A stretch of 64,000 bases of DNA, taken from positions 112,816 through 176,815 of the forward strand of contig JANXNI010000049.1 of assembly GCA_025354165.1 (NCBI GenBank). The letters are read 5' to 3'. The notes under the pieces were generated by a model. That model was not told where the DNA came from, made no database searches, and was given only the letters and a program-made list of their open reading frames with translations. This document shows, one piece after another, positions 27,428 through 38,136 of this stretch. The stretch comes from Burkholderiales bacterium (GTDB lineage Bacteria; Pseudomonadota; Gammaproteobacteria; Burkholderiales; Casimicrobiaceae). The position numbers were made by a program, and so were the translations under genes. The stretch's first letter is position 1. Each line of letters starts with the position of its first letter.

Positions 27428-27931
27428 GCGCGATGATCCGCGCTGTAGCGAGAACTGATCATAGCCGACGCCTTTCACTCGACCCTCAGCGTCGTAGGTC
27501 ACGTCGAAGTATTGATCTTCGCTGCCGTTGTTGAATTTGTACTTGTGCGTCAGCTCGTTCGGCGTCATGCCAAAGCGCTGCTCTTTGCTGTTGCGCCCGA
27601 GGATTCGCCGCACTTCCGTGATCGTCATGCCAGGGACAATACGCTTGAAATTGGCCTCAACCAGCACCTGATCGATTTTCTCAACGGTGCCCTGCGCATT
27701 GATCGTCATCATGTAAGTGCGCACGCCTTCAGGCCCGAGCGGATATTCCCAGATTTCCTTGTCGCCTTCCCGGTTCACGCTCGCGGGCTCGCCCATTTTG
27801 AGCTTCAAGTCGGCGACGTTGGATTGCCCCGCCTGCAGCTCGCCAGTCGCCACATGATCACAACCCACAAGGCTCAGGATCGTTGAAAAAAGTCCCATGA
27901 CGACAATCCCCCGAATTGTTACTTTCATCAT
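27425..27931 (-). CDS. SmpA/OmlA (BamE-like) domain lipoprotein
   Basis: A 168-residue outer-membrane lipoprotein. From the ATG at 27931 the signal is IRGIVVMGLFSTILSLVGC, with a lipobox before Cys. A strong Shine-Dalgarno (AGGAGGAACGCA) precedes this ATG and decides the start, although the frame is open to 28087. The domain has GQSNVADLKLKMGEPASVNREGDKEIWEYP, PGMTITEVRRILGR and DVTYDAEGRVKGVGY, as in BamE relatives. It is longer than BamE (about 110 residues) and carries two such repeats, so it is probably a paralogue rather than BamE itself. Last gene of a four-gene operon. Confidence 0.8.
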   Translation of the reverse strand: MMKVTIRGIVVMGLFSTILSLVGCDHVATGELQAGQSNVADLKLKMGEPASVNREGDKEIWEYPLGPEGVRTYMMTINAQGTVEKIDQVLVEANFKRIVPGMTITEVRRILGRNSKEQRFGMTPNELTHKYKFNNGSEDQYFDVTYDAEGRVKGVGYDQFSLQRGSSR

Positions 27932-27941
27932 TGCGTTCCTC

Positions 27942-29464
<1,523 letters not shown>

Positions 29465-29475
29465 GGTGAAAGATC

Positions 29476-30351
29476 TTAACGACGCTGGCTGGCGCGCCTG
29501 CCAATCGCGATCAACACCACGGTCAATAGCGCGACTACAAACATCGCAGGTTCAATGGACTCTCGCAGCAGCATTGCTGCGAATGCTAACGTGAAAAATA
29601 GCTGCATCAACTGCACCTGACTCACACGCGCAATACCGCCCAACGCCAGACCGCGATACCAGAAGAAAAATCCGATCCACTGACTCATGAGCCCGAGATA
29701 AACAAACGCGAGCCATGCGGAAATTGACACAGACTCGGGATGCGCTGGCGCACTCCACACAGCGAGCGCCAGAGTTCCCGGCAAACCAACAATCAAAGCC
29801 CACGAAATCACCTGCGGCCCGGTCAAATAACGCGTTGCAATCGCACCCGACGCGTAACCCAAGCCACCGAGCAAGACGCCCACGAGCATGAGCGCATCAG
29901 CAGAATGCAGCTCGCCGTGCGCGCGTATCCACGCGTACCCGCAGACCAGCGCAGTGCCCGCGATGGCGCACCACCAGAACTGCCGCGCCAACGATTCACG
30001 GTTGAGCCACGCGCCAATCACCGCAGTCGACAAAGGCAGGATGCCGTTCACCACCGCCGCGTGACTCGACGGCACAGTTTGTAGTGCCAATGTATTGAGC
30101 AACGGCCAGCCAAAGACGATGCCTGCCGTCGCGCCAACTAACGGCAGCCACGCCTTGCGTGGCGGCATCGGTGCCCGCGTCGTTAGCAAATACGCAATGC
30201 CTGCCACCGCCGCCAACACCGCGCGCCCCGCCCACACAAACCACGGCGACAACACGTCGCCTGCCATCGCGATCTTGGTCATCGGCATGGTGAGGCTGAA
30301 GATAAGGACGCCGATTGCGCCGAGGAACAGGCCGAAAGAGTGTGGATTCAC
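29476..30351 (-). CDS. DMT-superfamily transporter (EamA)
   Basis: Inner-membrane exporter of 291 residues with ten predicted helices in two EamA halves (for example SLTMPMTKIAMAGDVLSPWFVWAGR in the first and YLGLMSQWIGFFFWYRGLALGG in the second). It is first in an operon with paiB, the tadA fusion and a lipoprotein gene. A perfect 16-bp palindrome lies 14 bases before the start codon. The substrate is unknown; relatives export amino acids or metabolites. Confidence 0.9.
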   Translation of the reverse strand: MNPHSFGLFLGAIGVLIFSLTMPMTKIAMAGDVLSPWFVWAGRAVLAAVAGIAYLLTTRAPMPPRKAWLPLVGATAGIVFGWPLLNTLALQTVPSSHAAVVNGILPLSTAVIGAWLNRESLARQFWWCAIAGTALVCGYAWIRAHGELHSADALMLVGVLLGGLGYASGAIATRYLTGPQVISWALIVGLPGTLALAVWSAPAHPESVSISAWLAFVYLGLMSQWIGFFFWYRGLALGGIARVSQVQLMQLFFTLAFAAMLLRESIEPAMFVVALLTVVLIAIGRRASQRR

Positions 30352-30365
30352 AGGGCGGGAAATTG

Positions 30366-30381
30366 GTTCGATATATCGAAC
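30366..30381. promoter_or_regulatory. Perfect 16-bp palindrome upstream of the DMT/PaiB/TadA operon
   Basis: GTTCGATATATCGAAC equals its own reverse complement and lies just before the start codon at 30351. The position suggests a repressor operator overlapping the ribosome-binding region or promoter. It is a different sequence from the prpE palindrome. Confidence 0.55.
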
Positions 30382-30456
30382 AACTATAAATTATCAATCT
30401 GAAAAAAGCGATTCCAGTTTGGCATAGATGCCGATTCGTGCAGGTGCCTTCGTTAG

Positions 30457-30483
30457 CCGGTGTGCGCTCTGGTGCACACCCTA
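30457..30483. repeat. Short REP-like hairpin
   Basis: GGTGTGCGCTCTGGTGCACACC is an imperfect inverted repeat followed by CTACG, located between the XRE-cupin gene and the DMT operon. It resembles the common proteobacterial GTAGGGTGTGCACC-type intergenic repeat. Only one copy was seen. Confidence 0.4.
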
Positions 30484-30487
30484 CGAC

Positions 30488-31159
30488 TCATTTGCGCAAT
30501 ACGCGCGGCAGCGAATGAATCACCAGCAACCATTCCGCTTTCTTGGTGCCGGCATTGCGAACGGCGTGCACGCTGTCTGCTGCGAATTGCGCAGCGTCGC
30601 CTGCTTCGAGCATAAAAATTCGTTTGCCGACCGTCACTTCGATCTTGCCAACCTGCACGACGATGTGCTCTTGCGTGCCGAGCGAGTGCGCCGGAAATTT
30701 GCCGGTGGATTTGCGAGCGGGCAAACTGTTGTGAACGATCTCTACCAACGCGTCAGGGCTGACGGGCGATAGTGTTCTTCTTACCAGTCCGGTTTTTGGA
30801 TCCTGATAAATCGGCTGTTCAGCGGCGATCTGAATATGTACTGGTGGCCCCAGATCGCCACGCAGCAGGGCCGACATCGATACCGTCATGCCCTCGGCCA
30901 ACTTGGCCAGCATCACCGCCGTGGGGCTTGTCAGGCCCGCTTCGATGCGACTCACGACAGACTTCGATACGCCCGCGCGTTTGGCGAGGTCAGTCAGCGA
31001 AATCTGCTGCACCTCGCGCGTCGCCTTGATCGTGGAGCCGATGCTTTGCGCGACGCGTAACGCGGTGCCAGCGTTGCTCGCCAGATCCGTCGCAGTACGT
31101 ACCACAGCAAGCGCTGTACCGAGCGCTGACGGGCGTTTGGACTTTACAGAAGTTGCCAT
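30488..31159 (-). CDS. XRE-family regulator with C-terminal cupin domain
   Basis: A 223-residue DNA-binding protein. The helix-turn-helix is at about residues 40-95 (ISLTDLAKRAGVSKSVVSRIEAGLTSPTAVMLAKLAEGM), and a cupin sensor domain fills the C-terminus (HSLGTQEHIVVQVGKIEVTVG and MLEAGDAAQFAADSVHAVRN). The ATG at 31159 has AAAGG upstream; the open frame to 31264 has no better start. This architecture is common in regulators of amino-acid and polyamine metabolism. It could control the neighbouring DMT/PaiB operon downstream on the same strand, but that is only a positional guess. Confidence 0.9.
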   Translation of the reverse strand: MATSVKSKRPSALGTALAVVRTATDLASNAGTALRVAQSIGSTIKATREVQQISLTDLAKRAGVSKSVVSRIEAGLTSPTAVMLAKLAEGMTVSMSALLRGDLGPPVHIQIAAEQPIYQDPKTGLVRRTLSPVSPDALVEIVHNSLPARKSTGKFPAHSLGTQEHIVVQVGKIEVTVGKRIFMLEAGDAAQFAADSVHAVRNAGTKKAEWLLVIHSLPRVLRK

Positions 31160-31289
31160 GCTGCGCCTTTCGTTGATGGATGACCGCCACGACTTTGGGA
31201 ACGGCTCTGCCGCGCCCAGCGTATCGTAACGGCATGAGGAATAACGGTCGCAGCAAAGCCACACCTACATTCCTCACCGAACAGTATGT

Positions 31290-32666
31290 TCAGGTCTTCG
31301 CGAGAGTGTACGAGTCCTTGCCGTCTTTCATCGTCCAGCCGAGTACGGACAATTCGCCGCGAAGGCGATCGGCCTCAGCCCAATTCTTGGTGTCGCGAGC
31401 GGCCCAGCGCAAATCGGCCACCGCGCGCACATTGTCTGGCACCTCTACTGTCTTCGGAACCCAGGCACCGAGGCCGAGTCCGAACGCTTCATCAAATTTC
31501 AGCAGTGTCGCTTTCTTCACTCCAGGCGCAAGGTCAGATTTCAGCAATTCATACGCAAGCGCCAGCGCCTGCGGAAAATTCAAATCATCGTTCAGCATCG
31601 CCATGAAGCGAGCAACGAAATCCGCGTCAGGTCGCGCTGCGGCGTCTCCCAATGCGATGGAATTCACCCGCATCCGATCCAGCGCCGTCTGCGCCGCATC
31701 GAGCGCATCCCAGCTGAACACGAGCTGCGAGCGATAGTGCGCTGTGAGGCATAAGTAGCGATACGCAATCGGGTCGTATCCCTTGTCAACCAGCAATTGC
31801 ACGCGCAAAAACTCGCCCGACGACTTGCTCATCTTGGCGTCGTTGGTGATCAAAAAATAACCGTGCATCCAGAAATTCGCAAGCCGTGTTCCGTACGCCG
31901 CTTCCGTCTGCGAAATCTCGTTTGGATGATGCACTGTGATGTGGTCCTCGCCACCGCAATGAATGTCAAAGTACGCGCCAAGATACTTGTGCGCCATCGC
32001 CGAGCACTCGATATGCCAGCCCGGAAAGCCGCGGCCCCACGGCGAATCCCACTCCATCTGCCGATGATCTTCCGCCGCAGAAAATTTCCACAAAGCGTAG
32101 TCCGTCGGGTTCTTTTTCTCGCCCAAATCAACGCGCGCACCGGCCTGCAAACCAGCGATATCAAGACGACCGAGATAGCCATAGTCCGGCTGTTTCGACG
32201 TGTCGAAATAGATGCCGTCGCTGGTGCGGTAGGTGTAGCCCTTGTCCTCTATTTTTTGGATAAAGTCGATCTGCTCCGGGATGTTGTCGGTCGCCTTGCA
32301 AAGCGTGCTTGGGAACTCAATGCCGAGCGATTTCAGATCGCCGACAAATGAATCGGTGTAGAGCGAAGCAATATCCCACGCGCTTTTTCCCGTGCGGCGC
32401 GAGCCCTTCTCCATCTTGTCTTCACCGTCATCAGCATCGGACACCAGATGGCCGACGTCGGTGATGTTCATGACGTGATTGACGCGATAGCCGTTGAGCC
32501 GTAATACGCGCTTCAACCCGTCTTCAAACAGAAAGGTGCGGTAGTTACCGATGTGCTGATAATCGTAGACCGTTGGCCCGCAGGTGTAGAGCCCGATCTC
32601 GCCCGGTGTCAGTGGGGCGAATTCACGCTGCGAGCGCGTCCAGGTGTCGTAGAGTTCGAGTGACAT
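31290..32666 (-). CDS. cysS: Cysteinyl-tRNA synthetase
   Basis: Class I aminoacyl-tRNA synthetase of 458 residues charging tRNA-Cys. [18 protein letters not shown] holds the first zinc cysteine and the HIGH-like motif (HIGN). [15 protein letters not shown] supplies further zinc ligands, and KMSKSSGEF is the KMSKS loop. The tail has the DALR-type anticodon-binding region. The ATG at 32666 fits the family start ([11 protein letters not shown]). It is preceded by a strong terminator at 32693-32718, so it has its own promoter or reads from the short gap. Confidence 0.96.
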   Translation of the reverse strand: MSLELYDTWTRSQREFAPLTPGEIGLYTCGPTVYDYQHIGNYRTFLFEDGLKRVLRLNGYRVNHVMNITDVGHLVSDADDGEDKMEKGSRRTGKSAWDIASLYTDSFVGDLKSLGIEFPSTLCKATDNIPEQIDFIQKIEDKGYTYRTSDGIYFDTSKQPDYGYLGRLDIAGLQAGARVDLGEKKNPTDYALWKFSAAEDHRQMEWDSPWGRGFPGWHIECSAMAHKYLGAYFDIHCGGEDHITVHHPNEISQTEAAYGTRLANFWMHGYFLITNDAKMSKSSGEFLRVQLLVDKGYDPIAYRYLCLTAHYRSQLVFSWDALDAAQTALDRMRVNSIALGDAAARPDADFVARFMAMLNDDLNFPQALALAYELLKSDLAPGVKKATLLKFDEAFGLGLGAWVPKTVEVPDNVRAVADLRWAARDTKNWAEADRLRGELSVLGWTMKDGKDSYTLAKT

Positions 32667-32692
32667 ATCAGACTGAAGGAAGGTACAAAAAA

Positions 32693-32718
32693 GGCTGCAC
32701 AAGGCAGCCTTTGAGTGA
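32693..32718 (-). terminator. Rho-independent terminator upstream of cysS
   Basis: On the minus strand AAAGGCTGC-CTTGT-GCAGCCTTTTTT gives a perfect 9-bp stem and a T-run. It should end transcripts from the protease gene, whose stop is at 32836, before cysS. Confidence 0.85.
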
Positions 32719-32835
32719 ATTGAAACGACTCGCTAAAGGCAAACGAGCGCACCGCCTCGAGAGAGGCAGCAACAGACGCGACAGCAGAGACTCGTTTTTT
32801 TCATATGCGACAGAGTTTAACTTAGATCCAGACAC

Positions 32836-35034
32836 CTAGTCCGGCACGCAGAACGCGACGCGCGACACCAACCATCCGGCATCCGCCATACGATTGAATT
32901 CGTCTTTGTCGAGCACGGTGCGAAGGTTGTAACCCAAGCCGTCCTGACGCAGCATTTCGTAGGCTGGTACGCTACCGATCGTGCAGCCAAGACCGTTCGG
33001 GAACGATGCCTGAAACACCATGCCGTCCACAGCCCAACCGGGATTGGCCGCATACGCTTTGCAGTCTTCAGTGCTTGCGCTGTACGAGTACGCTCCGCCA
33101 TTGACCAGGCGAGCACGACACACCGGTTGTGCCAGAGCAATCACGTTAAATTGCGCCGTGAAGCTGAATGTGTCAATGGTGAACCCTGTCCGTGCCCACG
33201 AGCCCCCGCGCGCACCGCCGAGCATTTCCATTAGCTCAATCGGATCCGTGATCAAGGCGTAGCGCCCCGTGACGCCTTCGCGCAATTCCACCAGCCGTGT
33301 GCGATCTGGCGTCACAGCGAGATCGCTCGCTGCGCGCGTGGACGTCACGCTTGATACCGCATTCCACGCGTCCAGCAGTCCCGTGCCACACGCCCCAACC
33401 GCCGCCGCGCAATCTGACCCTGCCGGAAACGCGCGTGACGCAGCGCGCAGGCGATTGAACACCTGCCCCGGCGTCAGTGTTGGGTCACGCGTCAACATCA
33501 ATGCAACCACGCCCGCAACATGTGGCGCGGCCATGCTGGTGCCCATGTAGGTGGCGTAGCTCGGCACGCCGGGTAAAGTGATACCGCCATTGAGCGTAGA
33601 GAGAATGCCGGGCAAATTTCCGGAGTCGCCGCCCGGAGCAGAGATTGAAACGCCGCCGCCAAAATTGCTGAAGCTCGACAAATCGCCGAGCAAATTGGAC
33701 GCGGCCACCGCAACCACGCCCTTGCAGTTGGCGGGTGCAAATCCGGACACCAGCGCCGCGTCATTGCCAGCCGCCACCACGACCACCGCGCCCCGCGCGA
33801 GTGCGCTGTCGACCGCCGACTGATCGTTGCTGCTGCACGGCCCGGTTCCGCCCAGGCTCAAGTTCAACACGCGCGCTGGATTCGGATTGTTCGGAACGCC
33901 CGCCACCGGCACACCCGCTGACCAGCGAATGGCGTCCGCCACATCCTCAGCCGTACCACCGCATCGGCCCAGCGCGCGCACGGGAACGATCCGGGCGTTC
34001 GGTGCAACACCGGCAATGCCACTACCGTTGTTGGTACTGGCCGCAATGATGCCAGCGACGTGGGTGCCATGCCACGAGCTCATGAAGTCGTAGGCTCCGC
34101 TGCTGCAATCGAGCGCGTCATCGTAGTCGCCACCGTCGGTAGGATCGCTGTCGCGACCGTCACCATCATTGGCAATGAACAGGTTGCTGATCATGTCGTA
34201 GCCCGCCATACGCTTGGCGTCGAGATCAGGATGTGAGCGAATTCCGGTGTCGATGACGGCCACATTGACTGAGCCCGTGGGCGTCAAATCCCACGCGCTC
34301 GCCGCACGAATACCGCCGACGCCGGAGCCGAGCGCCCATTGCTGAACGTACATCGTGTCGTTCGGAATCCATTGATGACGGTAGACGCGAACGCGTTCGG
34401 CATTGGCCACCGCCGCGTCTGCCGTAGCCGCCACGGCGACCGCCGCGAGCGAGGCCGATGTCGTTCCGGCTGGCAGCACAACCATTGCGCGGTTGCCCGC
34501 TGTCACCCGTTTGAGTTTCAACGCCTGACCGGTTTTTGCAGCGAGCCGCTCCACGGTCGCCGCAGCAGTCGCCGGATTATTTAACGTCAGCGCCAACATG
34601 CGACCGTGGTATTCAGTCTCGGGGGCTTTGCTCGTCAACGGCGCGTCAATCGTCGCCACCTGCGCCCACAGTACGCTGCCGCGTTCACGCAGCGCAATCG
34701 CCGCTGTGTTCGCCTGTCTGTCACCGTCGACGACTAAGGTGTAGCTCCCGTTGACACCTCGTGTTGGTGCAGGCAGGCCAAGGGAAGAAGCCATCTGGTT
34801 GGCGATACGCTGCTCGCGCCCCTTTAGATCAGGATTCAGTTTGAAATCAATCGTTGCGGCCGTCGCAACCGTCAAGACCGACGTCGCGGTAACCACTCCC
34901 GCAAGCGTCGCGACTGAAACAAAGCGGCGCGCAAAGTGCGACGAGCTTTCGTTGCAGGTTAAATGCGCAGAACGCAGCGTCGAAACAAGTTGTGCTGCGC
35001 CAAGCTTCGCCATCGTTTTCTCCATCGCTGCCAT
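32836..35034 (-). CDS. Secreted subtilisin-like serine protease (peptidase S8)
   Basis: A 732-residue extracellular or surface protease. The ATG at 35034 has AGGAG eight bases upstream and gives a long signal region (FVSVATLAGVVTATSVLTVATAATIDF). A propeptide follows, then the catalytic triad in VNVAVIDTGIRSHPDL (Asp), SWHGTHVAGIIA (His) and GTSMAAPHVAGVVALML (Ser). After residue about 540 there is a C-terminal extension of about 190 residues with paired cysteines (QPVCRARLVNGGAYS... and FPNGLGCTIG) that resembles the DUF5648 type of repeat. It may bind a target or the cell surface. Unlike its neighbours it lacks the dockerin-like module. Confidence 0.92.
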   Translation of the reverse strand: MAAMEKTMAKLGAAQLVSTLRSAHLTCNESSSHFARRFVSVATLAGVVTATSVLTVATAATIDFKLNPDLKGREQRIANQMASSLGLPAPTRGVNGSYTLVVDGDRQANTAAIALRERGSVLWAQVATIDAPLTSKAPETEYHGRMLALTLNNPATAAATVERLAAKTGQALKLKRVTAGNRAMVVLPAGTTSASLAAVAVAATADAAVANAERVRVYRHQWIPNDTMYVQQWALGSGVGGIRAASAWDLTPTGSVNVAVIDTGIRSHPDLDAKRMAGYDMISNLFIANDGDGRDSDPTDGGDYDDALDCSSGAYDFMSSWHGTHVAGIIAASTNNGSGIAGVAPNARIVPVRALGRCGGTAEDVADAIRWSAGVPVAGVPNNPNPARVLNLSLGGTGPCSSNDQSAVDSALARGAVVVVAAGNDAALVSGFAPANCKGVVAVAASNLLGDLSSFSNFGGGVSISAPGGDSGNLPGILSTLNGGITLPGVPSYATYMGTSMAAPHVAGVVALMLTRDPTLTPGQVFNRLRAASRAFPAGSDCAAAVGACGTGLLDAWNAVSSVTSTRAASDLAVTPDRTRLVELREGVTGRYALITDPIELMEMLGGARGGSWARTGFTIDTFSFTAQFNVIALAQPVCRARLVNGGAYSYSASTEDCKAYAANPGWAVDGMVFQASFPNGLGCTIGSVPAYEMLRQDGLGYNLRTVLDKDEFNRMADAGWLVSRVAFCVPD

Positions 35035-35206
35035 GTCTGCGTCTCCTCGCATCAAAGTCCCAAACCCACACACCCCATCGTGAGCATAAGGCCAACGCGG
35101 ACTCGTTTAAGTTCTACAAAATTGCTTGAAGAGTGTATGCCAAGAGCATGATTTCGCAAAGCAATATGGCGGAAATTTGCATCGCATTATGCGACCGTGA
35201 TTACGG

Positions 35207-35327
35207 TACAGCTTTTCTCTGGAATGGCGTTTTAACTAGGGCTAACTGTACAATTAGTCATAAATCGACTAGCGCCGTAAATCTTCCGAAGCGCCCATGT
35301 GTAGGTGCTTTAACGAAAAAGCTGCTA
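35207..35327. repeat. Palindromic MITE-like element, copy 4
   Basis: 121 bp between the RCC1 gene and the protease gene. Ends are TACAGCTTTTCT and AAAAAGCTGCTA. GGGCTA is at offset 33 and AATCGACTA at offset 57. The rest of the 344-base gap (35035-35378) shows no other feature. Confidence 0.8.
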
Positions 35328-35378
35328 TCAACCAAAAATCCTGAAACTACCTGCGGTTCCCTGCTACAAGCCACGGAA

Positions 35379-38006
35379 TCAAGGCAATAAAGTCGCCAAA
35401 TAGGCCTGAATCGCCGCAGCGTCCCGTGTCGGGTTGGCCCCCACGGCACCCGTGACCAATGCGTCATCGCGCAGCCCCACCATGTAGCGAATTAACAGCA
35501 ACCCATCCGTCAGCGCGCTGAATTGGCCATTGCCATCAATGTCCAGCAACGGACGAATGGTTTCAAGATACGCGTTGACTTGTGTAGGGTCGGTGCGCAG
35601 CGCACCTGAATTACCAATGCCGTTGGTGATCGAAGCGCCGATAAGCCCAGACAAATAGCGCAGGATCATTGCGCCATCGGTCTCTCGGGAAACCGTAGAT
35701 GCATCGGCAACTGCCAGCGGTTTGCTCAAATTCGGTGCCACGACGTAGCGATCTGGCGTGGTTGTGAAGCCAAACGTGCCGTTTCCCATTTGCGCGGTCT
35801 GATTGCCTCCCCAGCACTGGATCGCGCCTGTCGCAAGCAACGCGCAAGCCGAAGTTGCACCAACGCTGATCGACACAACGGGACCTGACAATCCCAAAAC
35901 AGGGGTGGGAAGGTTGCGATCAATCAATGTGCCGTCACCTACCGCTCCTTCGTAATTACCACCCCAGCACTTGACAGTGCCGTCATTGATCAGCGCACAA
36001 ACATTGCTGAAGTTGGCTGCAACCTTGATTACTCCCGAACCGAGACCGATGGGGTCGGTGGGCGTCAGGCTGTTGGTGAACGTGCCGTTACCCAGTGTGA
36101 AATTGCCCCAGCATTTCACGCCGTTCGTCGTGAGACGGGCACAAGCAAAACCAGCACCCACATGCACGCTCGCCGCGCCGCTGGACAAGCCAAAGACATC
36201 CGTCGGTGTCAATCGGTCCGTCGTGGTGCCGTCGCCAATCTGTCCATTGTTATTTCTGCCCCAGCACTTCACCGCACCCGCAGGCGCGATCACCGCACAG
36301 GCGGAATCGCTACCTGCGCTGATGTCGCTGACATTCGCTGTCAGGCCCGACACCGCTACAGGTGAGGTGCGCGTATCGCCAAAACCCGTGCTCGGAACGC
36401 CGTCGCCGACCTGACCATACGAATTGTCACCCCAACATTTCGCCGCCCCCAATGTTGTGCGCGCGCAAACACCGCGATTGACAGAACTCGATGCAGCCAC
36501 GCCGCTCGTCAAACCAACGACATCAACGGGCGTTGATCGCGTGACTTTCGTACCGTCGCCCAGTTGTCCCATTGAGTTCTCACCCCAGCACTTCAGCCCG
36601 CCGCTCGTCGCAACGGCGCATCCGTGGGTAAAGCCCATCGACACTTCTGTCGTGCCCGTAGAAAAACCCGTGACGTCCGCGCTGGGCGCAATGCGAATGC
36701 CCCCCACCGTGCCGTCGCCCATGACGCTGTTGGTTCCGTTAGAGCCCCAGCATCGCAGTGCACCGATCGTTGTCGTGGCGCAGGCGAAGAAGCCCCCGAC
36801 ATTCACAGCACTGGCGGACGTTCCCAAGCTCACGGGAGCCTGAGCCGTCGCGGCCCAGCCCGGCATACCGCCACCGATTTGCCCGAAGCGGTTGTCACCC
36901 CAGCAGCGCACGCCCCCGCCCGTGGTCATCACGCACGAGAACCAGTTCCCGAGTGAAACGCTGGCGACACCAACAGACAAGCCCGCGACACTCACTGGGC
37001 TCAACCGGTCGGTGTTACTTCCATCGCCGATACCGCCGTAGTTATTGCGCCCCCAGCATTGCAGGGACCCACCTTGAAGCAGCGCGCAGGTATGCACGCC
37101 ACCCGCCTTGATTGCGACTGCATTCGTGCCGATTGCTAACACCGGCGTCGGCAGAAGGCGCTGCATCGTTGTGCCATCGCCAACCGCACCGTAGGTATTA
37201 AAGCCCCAACATTGCACCGAGCCGCCGGTGAGCAAAGCGCAGCGGACGTTCCCGCCCACGGTAACAGCGACGACGCCGCTGCTCAACCCTGTCACGTCAG
37301 CAGGCGATGACCGCAGCGTCGTCGCACCGTCGCCTACGCGGGAACCCCAACACTTCAGCGCACCGCCAGACACAATTGCGCACGACCCAGAGCTTCCGGA
37401 AGCAATGGCAGTCACACCACCGGTTAAACCGAGGACATCAACGGGCGTTAGGCGCTGCGTCGTCGTGCCGTCTCCGGTGTAGGTGTTGCCCCAACACTTG
37501 ACGCCAGTCGTGGACAGCAATGCGCAGCCGTGACTATTGCCTATCGCGATAGCAGTCACACCGCTCGCCAAACCGCTTACTGGCTTCGGAGTGGTTTCGC
37601 TGTCGGAGACGCTGCCGATCCCGAGCTGAGCACTGTAGTTTGCGCCCCAACACAGCACACCACCCGTATCGAGCAGTGCACACGATTGATTTGTCCCCAG
37701 GCTCAACGCGGCAACGCCACTGCCGAGCCCCGTCACAGCCTGTGGCACAGCGCTGCTGACGAGGGTTCCGATACCAAGCTGGCCGCTGGTATTTCCGCCC
37801 CAACACTGCACGGCTCCCGCCGCGCTCAGGGAGCAAGCGTGGTCACCGCCCGTCGCAATCATCGGCGTGGCCGCATTCGACAAGATCGGGAAAGCGCTGA
37901 ACAGGCCAGCAACCCACAACATCACACAGGTTCGATGTAATTCGGCGATGCATTGGTTCGGGGCCAAGGCGCACGGGCCCGCACGTTGCGAAAAAATAGA
38001 TGCCAT
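35379..38006 (-). CDS. Secreted RCC1-repeat beta-propeller protein with C-terminal dockerin-like module
   Basis: An 875-residue exported protein. The ATG at 38006 has TGAGG upstream; a signal peptide ends near LSNAATP. Fourteen repeats of the RCC1 type follow, each with a CWG core, an N.GQ.GDGT-like turn, then P..V.GL and a C-A repeat start, so two cysteines recur per repeat and probably pair across blades. From about residue 780 the chain has two copies of a dockerin-like segment (ILRYLSGLIGASI and LDIDGNGQFSALTDGLLLIRYMVGL) with a calcium-loop motif. RCC1-like propellers of bacteria are probably binding or structural surface proteins; the target is unknown. Confidence 0.88.
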   Translation of the reverse strand: MASIFSQRAGPCALAPNQCIAELHRTCVMLWVAGLFSAFPILSNAATPMIATGGDHACSLSAAGAVQCWGGNTSGQLGIGTLVSSAVPQAVTGLGSGVAALSLGTNQSCALLDTGGVLCWGANYSAQLGIGSVSDSETTPKPVSGLASGVTAIAIGNSHGCALLSTTGVKCWGNTYTGDGTTTQRLTPVDVLGLTGGVTAIASGSSGSCAIVSGGALKCWGSRVGDGATTLRSSPADVTGLSSGVVAVTVGGNVRCALLTGGSVQCWGFNTYGAVGDGTTMQRLLPTPVLAIGTNAVAIKAGGVHTCALLQGGSLQCWGRNNYGGIGDGSNTDRLSPVSVAGLSVGVASVSLGNWFSCVMTTGGGVRCWGDNRFGQIGGGMPGWAATAQAPVSLGTSASAVNVGGFFACATTTIGALRCWGSNGTNSVMGDGTVGGIRIAPSADVTGFSTGTTEVSMGFTHGCAVATSGGLKCWGENSMGQLGDGTKVTRSTPVDVVGLTSGVAASSSVNRGVCARTTLGAAKCWGDNSYGQVGDGVPSTGFGDTRTSPVAVSGLTANVSDISAGSDSACAVIAPAGAVKCWGRNNNGQIGDGTTTDRLTPTDVFGLSSGAASVHVGAGFACARLTTNGVKCWGNFTLGNGTFTNSLTPTDPIGLGSGVIKVAANFSNVCALINDGTVKCWGGNYEGAVGDGTLIDRNLPTPVLGLSGPVVSISVGATSACALLATGAIQCWGGNQTAQMGNGTFGFTTTPDRYVVAPNLSKPLAVADASTVSRETDGAMILRYLSGLIGASITNGIGNSGALRTDPTQVNAYLETIRPLLDIDGNGQFSALTDGLLLIRYMVGLRDDALVTGAVGANPTRDAAAIQAYLATLLP

Positions 38007-38136
38007 CACGACACACCTCAAAAGCCTTTTGATTAGCTTCCGATTGTGCGGAATTATGGGCGTCTTGGCCCTATCCGTTCAGGTGGGAAATTGCGACATG
38101 CGATCAACCCTGTAGCCACTAGGCACGAGCTCCGCG

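Noticed and set aside
35379..38006. Repeated DNA in the RCC1 gene as a CRISPR or tandem repeat array
   Set aside because: The periodicity is at the protein level with variable DNA and no spacers of fixed length; it is a coding repeat.
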